A stretch of 64,000 nucleotides of DNA from Treponema_B putidum. Its GTDB lineage: Bacteria > Spirochaetota > Spirochaetia > Treponematales > Treponemataceae. Under the pieces are notes generated by a model, which was given only the letters and a program-made list of their open reading frames with translations, had not been told where the DNA came from and made no database searches. Shown piece after piece: positions 59,008 to 64,000 of the stretch. Numbering within the stretch: the first letter of the stretch is position 1; each line of letters starts with the position of its first letter. Location of the stretch: NCBI RefSeq assembly GCF_007830595.1, contig NZ_VLLD01000007.1. The stretch is one strand, 5' to 3'. The position numbers were made by a program, and so were the translations under genes.

Positions 59008-61773
59008 ATGAGCGATAATCCGGAAACAATATTAGATCAAAAAGAAGATGAAACCGCCTCTTTAGAAAGCGATAATCAAACTGTAGCGGAAGAAAATAAA
59101 ACACCCGAAAAAAAAGAAGTAAAAGTCAAAAAAAAGCACGGCATTTTTTTTAAAATCGGAATGACTCTTTTAGTTATTTTACTTGTATTGGTTTTACCCG
59201 TTGCAGGTTTTCTTATTTATTCCGCAATTGACGGCATAAATCCGATAGAGTACATACCTGAAGGACATTATGCCTATGTAAACATAGATTCTGCAGGAGA
59301 GCTTCTACAAAAAACTCTTTCAATGCGGACAGTCGATTCCGTTTTAAACTCACCTGAAACAGCTCAGCTTCAAGGTGCCTTACGTTCCCTTAGAGCTTCT
59401 CCTCTCTTATCTTCATGGTGGTTCGGCTCTGCATCAAACATCAGCTTAGACATAGCCGCCTATCCTGAAAATAATTTTTTAATTTTTGCTAAACTGGGCT
59501 TCCGATCTGCCGTAACGCGGCTTTCTCCCATTATCTTAAAATTTTACCCTGATTTGTTGTCTGATTTAAAAGAGCTTAAGCCGATTGAAGAAAACGGCAT
59601 AAGTTTTTGGCAGTATGATTTGGGCGGAGGTCAAGCTGTATATTTTTTAAATTACAAAGATTCCGTAATTGCCTCTACATCAAAGAATTTATTTTTTTCG
59701 GCCCTATCTAAAAAGAATGAAGATGAACACATTAAAACCTTGCGTAAATTTATCAAAGAAAAGAAGGGCGGCTCTTTAAGCATATTAAGCGATGTAAATT
59801 ATTTTACCAAAGACACGCCTAAAGACGATTCGATAAGCAATAATGTTGTGCGTGCCCTTAAATTTCCTGAAGACGCTAAAATAAATCTTAGCTTGGATTA
59901 TAAAGATATAAGTCTTTCGGGGCTTTGTAAGTGGGAAACCGAATCCGAGGGCTTAAATACGATTCTTCAAAGGCAGGCCTTTATTCCGGGTATATTGAAC
60001 AGGCTTCCAAAATCAACCGACTATATAAGTTTGATAAATATGGGTGATCCTCAATTTTTATTCCAAAACGGAAATGATGTTTTAGGTTCATCTATATTGA
60101 AAGCCTACGAGTCGGCAAATAAGGCTTCTAAATTTATTTTTAATAAGGGCATTGAGGACTTGCTCTTTTCGTGGATGGGAGAAGAGATAGGTGTTTTTGA
60201 AGTAAAGCAATCCGATGTTCCTATCTTTTTTGTTTCTTTAAAAGATGAAAAACTATGCAGGCAAACCTTTGAATTGATCTATACCTCATTTTTTATAAAT
60301 AGAAATATTTCTGCCCTTGTCGACGGCATAAGAATACCGCGTATAGAATTTCCCGATATTTTAACGGGACTTTTACGGGCCTTTAAGGTTGAGCTCCCCA
60401 CTCCTTTTTATGTTATTGAAGGAGGGTACCTTTATCTTTCGCAGAGTGCGGAAGCCCTTGCTTCTACATTAAATGATGTAAAAAGAGGAGACTTACTTGT
60501 AAAAACCGAAAACTGGAAAAACATAACAAGGTCTATTTCTCCCGAAACATCCGTTTTTGTTTATTATAATTTGGAAAATCAAGTTCCTTCATTTTTAAGA
60601 ACAAATCAGGTTTTACAATCCGTCTTAAAAGGTTTCGGGCGGGGGCTAATTTCAATACGGTTTGAAAAAGAAAAAACCGTTAAATTTGAAGTTTATGCCC
60701 AAAAAACCGAAGCCCATGCTTTGGGAGAACTTTCCGCCTTTCCATTCGAATTTAATTCAAAGTTGAACTCGTACCTCTATTGCGGAAAGGGAACAAACAA
60801 TGTGCCCTTTGCTTATTGGGTAAGCGGATCTAATCTATATGCTCTAAATTTAGCGGATAAGCAATTAAAGTCGATTAAACTTGATGATAAGGCTTATTTA
60901 AATCTTGATATTAAAAAGGGTGTTGTAAATTCCGTTTGGGCCGTATCTGCCCGCGGAAGCGTCTATAAAACCGATTATAATCTGAACGCCGCCTCAGGTT
61001 TTCCGATTTTAACCGGAGAAAAATTAAGCTCTTCTCCGGCGATTATACAGGACAAGATAGTTATTCCGATTGCCAATAAACCCGTTCTTTTATATGTAGA
61101 CAGCTCGGCTACCTTTTATTATTCGGACGAAATGAATACGCGCTTGCGGAATTCTCCTTTAGTATATGGAGATTTTATTACGGCTATTCCCCGTTCCTTT
61201 GACAGCTTTATGTATATTTTTGATGATAAGGGAAAAATCGTTTCCGGTTATCCCAAAGAGCTTGACGGTATCTCGGCCGTTCAGCCTATTTTATATAAAA
61301 ATAATACATACGAAGCCGTGTTGACGGAAAAGGGTTTGTTTTCTCTTCAGCCTGCACTTATACGGGGAAAAGAGGAGGCGGTTTATTCCATAGACCTTAA
61401 TAGCTCCTGTAAAACTCAACCCGTTTATTCCGAAAACTTAAAAATGTTTTTTTTGATTACGGATAACGGCTTTTTATATAAGATAGATACCGAGTGCAAC
61501 ATAATAGACAAAATTCCTTTAAAGCAAAAAAATGCGTCCGATTACCTTATTACCCTAATTGATCTTGATGCGGACGGCTATGATGATGTGCTTGTTTCGG
61601 GAGGAGGAAACTCCATATATGCTTATAATGCCAACCTTTCTCCATTAAACGGTTTTCCGGTTGCAGGAACGGGAATCCCTTATCTAATCGATGTGGACGG
61701 AAACGGAAAACCCGAATTAATAACTTGCGGAATAGATAACCGCATTCATTCTTATACGGGAGTTTCAAAATGA
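59008..61773 (+). CDS. Membrane-anchored protein with C-terminal propeller/FG-GAP-like region
   Basis: This 921-residue protein has an acidic N-terminal cytoplasmic segment (about 1-48) and one TM helix (about 50-72). A large extracytoplasmic part (about 80-560) follows, resembling DUF3352-type proteins, including YIPEGHYAYVNIDSAGELLQ and later repeats of LLFSWMGEEIGVFEV type. The C-terminal ~330 residues contain beta-propeller-like units and two Asp-rich FG-GAP/VCBS-type calcium loops, LIDLDADGYDDVLVSGGG and YLIDVDGNGKPELIT. No catalytic residue is identifiable. It overlaps the next lipoprotein gene by 4 nt. Confidence 0.75.
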   Translation: MSDNPETILDQKEDETASLESDNQTVAEENKTPEKKEVKVKKKHGIFFKIGMTLLVILLVLVLPVAGFLIYSAIDGINPIEYIPEGHYAYVNIDSAGELLQKTLSMRTVDSVLNSPETAQLQGALRSLRASPLLSSWWFGSASNISLDIAAYPENNFLIFAKLGFRSAVTRLSPIILKFYPDLLSDLKELKPIEENGISFWQYDLGGGQAVYFLNYKDSVIASTSKNLFFSALSKKNEDEHIKTLRKFIKEKKGGSLSILSDVNYFTKDTPKDDSISNNVVRALKFPEDAKINLSLDYKDISLSGLCKWETESEGLNTILQRQAFIPGILNRLPKSTDYISLINMGDPQFLFQNGNDVLGSSILKAYESANKASKFIFNKGIEDLLFSWMGEEIGVFEVKQSDVPIFFVSLKDEKLCRQTFELIYTSFFINRNISALVDGIRIPRIEFPDILTGLLRAFKVELPTPFYVIEGGYLYLSQSAEALASTLNDVKRGDLLVKTENWKNITRSISPETSVFVYYNLENQVPSFLRTNQVLQSVLKGFGRGLISIRFEKEKTVKFEVYAQKTEAHALGELSAFPFEFNSKLNSYLYCGKGTNNVPFAYWVSGSNLYALNLADKQLKSIKLDDKAYLNLDIKKGVVNSVWAVSARGSVYKTDYNLNAASGFPILTGEKLSSSPAIIQDKIVIPIANKPVLLYVDSSATFYYSDEMNTRLRNSPLVYGDFITAIPRSFDSFMYIFDDKGKIVSGYPKELDGISAVQPILYKNNTYEAVLTEKGLFSLQPALIRGKEEAVYSIDLNSSCKTQPVYSENLKMFFLITDNGFLYKIDTECNIIDKIPLKQKNASDYLITLIDLDADGYDDVLVSGGGNSIYAYNANLSPLNGFPVAGTGIPYLIDVDGNGKPELITCGIDNRIHSYTGVSK

Positions 61774-62834
61774 AAAATAAATTTTTGCTTTTGCTGCTTT
61801 GTGTTTTGATGGTTTTTGTATCTTGTTCTACAATGCAAAAAGATTCTATTTATTCTACTACATTATCTCAAGATAATATTCAGAATGTAGAAAATATTGA
61901 AATTGACATAGTCAGGCAGTACAGGGAAAACAATCAGGAAAAGATTGAACAGATAAAAAAGGATTTAAATGCTCTTTTAGCTTCTCCTTCATCTGATAGA
62001 TCCTATCTTGCCTTGGTATATGCCCTCTATGCCGATTACTTTTTACTGAACAGGGACAAGGTTTCTGCAAAAAAAATACTTAAAACTGCCGAAAGCTATA
62101 ATCCTCATGAAGAATATGTGCATCTGATTAAAGCGAGGTTACTCGACAGGCTTGAAGACCAAAGAGATTATTTGATTTCGATGATTAAACTAGACCCGCG
62201 TGCCTACAGGCTGCAATCGGAGCTGGGCTTTGTCTATTACCGTTTGGAAGATTATACTGGAGCTTTGGTTGCCTTTGATGCTTCCTTGGATTTTTTAAAC
62301 GAAGAATACAGCCTTCTTTACGGTGAAAAGAGGGAGTATTGCAAAAAGTTTTATAAGGTTGATTCCGATCTAAAAAAGTCCACTGCTCAGATTTTAACCC
62401 AAAATAGGATAAGCTTAATAGATATGACGACCCTTACTCAGGATAATACCCATGCCCTCGATTCAATTACGGGAACTGCCTTTTGGCGGCCTGCAATGCT
62501 TGCAGACAGGTTAAAGGCCGCGGGCTGGTATGCCGATTCGGCCAATCTTTCAAAGGGACAGGCAACAAGAAAGGATGCCGCTCTTTTTTTGTGGCACCTC
62601 CTTATATGGAATGACAATGAGGCACTCACTCAATACAGCCGCCAATATGTCTATAGCGGAAAACCAAGCCCGATACAGGATGTAGCCATAGACGGGGTTT
62701 ACTTTGATTCAATCATAGGCACTGTAGAAGAGGATGTGATTCCCCTAATCGACGGCCGCCTCTTTGCTCCGGATGGAGAGGTTTCAGGGCTTGACTTTTA
62801 TGAATGGCTGAAAAAAGCCGACGGTTTAAGATAA
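61770..62834 (+). CDS. Lipoprotein with TPR-like and SLH-like segments
   Basis: This 354-residue protein has a lipobox (VSCS, Cys about 19). The middle is helical with TPR-like pairs (DRSYLALVYALYADYFLLNRDKV, YRLQSELGFVYYRLEDYTGALVAF). The C-terminal ~120 residues (LADRLKAAGWYADSANLSKG, FDSIIGTVEEDVIPLIDGRLF then SGLDFYEWLKKA) resemble S-layer homology units that anchor proteins to the wall. It is translationally coupled to the membrane protein upstream, so the pair may form one envelope complex. Confidence 0.72.
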   Translation: MKNKFLLLLLCVLMVFVSCSTMQKDSIYSTTLSQDNIQNVENIEIDIVRQYRENNQEKIEQIKKDLNALLASPSSDRSYLALVYALYADYFLLNRDKVSAKKILKTAESYNPHEEYVHLIKARLLDRLEDQRDYLISMIKLDPRAYRLQSELGFVYYRLEDYTGALVAFDASLDFLNEEYSLLYGEKREYCKKFYKVDSDLKKSTAQILTQNRISLIDMTTLTQDNTHALDSITGTAFWRPAMLADRLKAAGWYADSANLSKGQATRKDAALFLWHLLIWNDNEALTQYSRQYVYSGKPSPIQDVAIDGVYFDSIIGTVEEDVIPLIDGRLFAPDGEVSGLDFYEWLKKADGLR

Positions 62835-62920
62835 AATAAAGAAACGTTAAATGCGAACGCCAAGTGCCGGTTCGGGAGGCCTGACTTACTCCGGTTTGAG
62901 CTGCAATATAAAAAGAATTG

Positions 62921-62958
62921 CGCCTTTATAGGCACCCTTACGGGTGCCTATAAAGGCG
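62921..62958. terminator. Long perfect hairpin between convergent genes
   Basis: CGCCTTTATAGGCACCC (62921-62937) and GGGTGCCTATAAAGGCG (62942-62958) form a 17-bp perfect stem with loop TTAC. No long T-run follows on either side. It lies between the lipoprotein and the LuxR-type gene and could stop transcription both ways. Confidence 0.75.
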
Positions 62959-62981
62959 TCCATAAGGAATTAAGGTATCCT

Positions 62982-63740
62982 CTATTCGATTTTATATTGC
63001 AGCAGCAAAATCCTCAAATCTTCTTTGTTTGTTACACCGAAAAGACGGCATGCCGCCGCCATATCTTTTTTTACAACCGAGGTGCTTACGTGATATTCTT
63101 CAGCGAGCTCTTCGTATGTTTTCCCGCCGGTAACCGTGCCTTGAATAAAAAACTTTTGCCTCTCCGAAATGCCGTGGTCCGACAAATGCAAGGCCGAACC
63201 TTTAGCAGGAAGCGGAATTTCAGGAGTAACAACTTCTGCAACAGGCAAAAGAAAGGAGAGCTTTGATTCCAGTTTTTTATAAAGACAGAGCAGAAGTCCG
63301 AAGTGAAAAAGAGTAAGCGCAATTTCGAATACCGCCATTTTTATATTAAACGAAAAATAAAGGCCTGCCGTAATGAGTACCCAGTACAAACAGAGTGCCG
63401 CAATCTTTTCTTTATAGCGGGTTTTAAAATCTCCGTTTACAAAAACCATAATGCAGCCTGAGGTAAAAAGGAGGGTGCCGATACCTACAAAACCCATCTG
63501 AGCGGTAATCCCGCCTTCAATAAAAAATAACAGATACGAAATCATTTTGCAATCCGGTTTTATAAACAAAAAGACACACAAACCGGCGGCAACCGCATTA
63601 ACGGCAACATCAATCCACCGTACAACCGGAATAAACCCAGCAAGCGGAACTTGAGCTGTAATATTCAGCAGAATTGCAACACACAACACAAAAAAAGCGG
63701 ATGCATACATAATACGGCTAACGGTAAAAAATTCTTTCAT
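62982..63740 (-). CDS. Membrane-bound LuxR-type transcriptional regulator
   Basis: This 252-residue protein has about six TM helices in residues 1-165 (MYASAFFVLCVAILLNITA, VAAGLCVFLFI, SYLLFFIEGGITAQMGFVG, LYWVLITAGLYFSF, IALTLFHFGLLLCL). A C-terminal LuxR/GerE helix-turn-helix covers about 190-248 (ISERQKFFIQGTVTGGKTYE, ELAEEYHVSTSVVKKDMAAA). Such one-component sensors bind DNA while in the membrane. No Shine-Dalgarno precedes the ATG, and the promoter position predicts an almost leaderless mRNA. Its target and signal are unknown. Confidence 0.82.
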   Translation of the reverse strand: MKEFFTVSRIMYASAFFVLCVAILLNITAQVPLAGFIPVVRWIDVAVNAVAAGLCVFLFIKPDCKMISYLLFFIEGGITAQMGFVGIGTLLFTSGCIMVFVNGDFKTRYKEKIAALCLYWVLITAGLYFSFNIKMAVFEIALTLFHFGLLLCLYKKLESKLSFLLPVAEVVTPEIPLPAKGSALHLSDHGISERQKFFIQGTVTGGKTYEELAEEYHVSTSVVKKDMAAACRLFGVTNKEDLRILLLQYKIE

Positions 63741-63749
63741 AACGAAAAG

Positions 63750-63778
63750 AGTATAAAAAAAGACGGTATAAAATACAA
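63750..63778 (-). promoter_or_regulatory. Promoter of the LuxR-type regulator gene
   Basis: On the minus strand TTGTAT (63778-63773), 17-bp spacer, TATACT (63755-63750). The expected start near 63743 is only about three nucleotides from the ATG at 63740. Confidence 0.6.
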
Positions 63779-63826
63779 GTAGCCAATCAATAGGTAATTT
63801 GTAATGGGCAATTTGTAATTAAATTA

Positions 63827-64000
63827 TCAATTACTCATTAACTTTACGGTCAGTGGAAAAGTCACACAGCCTGTGCTTATGCTTACGTACATCCCGATAT
63901 TAGCGTATTGCACTGCAATTTTAAAATCCCCTGCCGGAACCGATGGATCCAAAAAAATGATGAGGAGAGAAATGTACAATGATGTACATTCATAAGCGGG
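63827..64000 (-). CDS. Possible C-terminal end of a protein (partial, runs off the edge)
   Basis: The frame ending at TGA 63829-63827 on the minus strand is open to the window edge (57 residues). It reads FLDPSVPAGDFKIAVQYANIG and VSISTGCVTFPLTVKLMSN, which looks like genuine beta-rich protein sequence. The upstream part (PAYECTSLYISLLIIF) looks less protein-like and may mark a frameshift. The rest of 63741-63826 is AT-rich and contains the near-repeated segment AATTTGTAAT. Low confidence. Confidence 0.3.
   Translation of the reverse strand, partial: PAYECTSLYISLLIIFLDPSVPAGDFKIAVQYANIGMYVSISTGCVTFPLTVKLMSN

Overview
The window is AT-rich spirochaete chromosome and most likely comes from Treponema denticola or a very close oral treponeme. 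The evidence is the troABCDR metal-transport operon, the PnrA-type purine nucleoside ABC operon, a single-chain cyclophilin-FKBP protein, and a gene order (mraZ-rsmH-ftsL-murF-ftsW-ftsQ-ftsA-ftsZ ... dprA-topA-xer-hslVU-flgBC-fliEFGHIJ) that I recall as the Treponema arrangement. No phage, IS transposase, CRISPR array or restriction system is visible, so this is core chromosome carrying small repeats.

Layout. 1-549: 3' end of 23S rRNA, then 5S rRNA. 652-5384: a DUF2339-type membrane protein and a convergent prolyl oligopeptidase. 5658-13508: a compact division and wall cluster starting with an MraZ-type promoter carrying 10-bp-spaced TGGG boxes. 13531-19193: two tyrosine recombinases around a TPR lipoprotein, dprA and topA. 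19203-28220: hslVU, then flagellar basal-body and export genes flgB to fliJ. 28224-31849: a large TPR protein of unknown function and a GH3 glycosidase. 31853-36320 (minus): troR-D-C-B-A, divergent from a beta-propeller gene. 37867-41282: rpmH-rnpA-yidD-yidC-jag. 41366-44353: an exported protein, the dual immunophilin and an SH3-like lipoprotein. 44450-49541: cbiB, then clpP, malQ, a membrane protein and ddl on the minus strand. 49752-55715: an M42 aminopeptidase and the pnr operon. 55740-63740: mostly uncharacterised exported proteins, two tRNAs, rpsD, and a membrane-bound LuxR-type regulator.

The genes form a growth and division backbone (septum assembly, peptidoglycan precursors, chromosome dimer resolution, membrane insertion, translation) tightly linked to motility, plus uptake systems for metals and nucleosides.

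The most unusual signals are non-coding or repetitive. Two copies of a ~150-bp four-hairpin element sit immediately 5' of the start codons of prolyl oligopeptidase and yidC. Their stem boundaries are conserved while their stem sequences change in a compensatory way, and both are flanked by direct repeats of the Shine-Dalgarno region, as if the element had inserted into it. A 12-bp repeat inserts 48 Lys-Ala-Ala/Val-Cys residues into MurF. A 21-bp repeat lengthens the hydrophobic core of a signal peptide. One recombinase gene appears to start with CTG, and two genes look leaderless.
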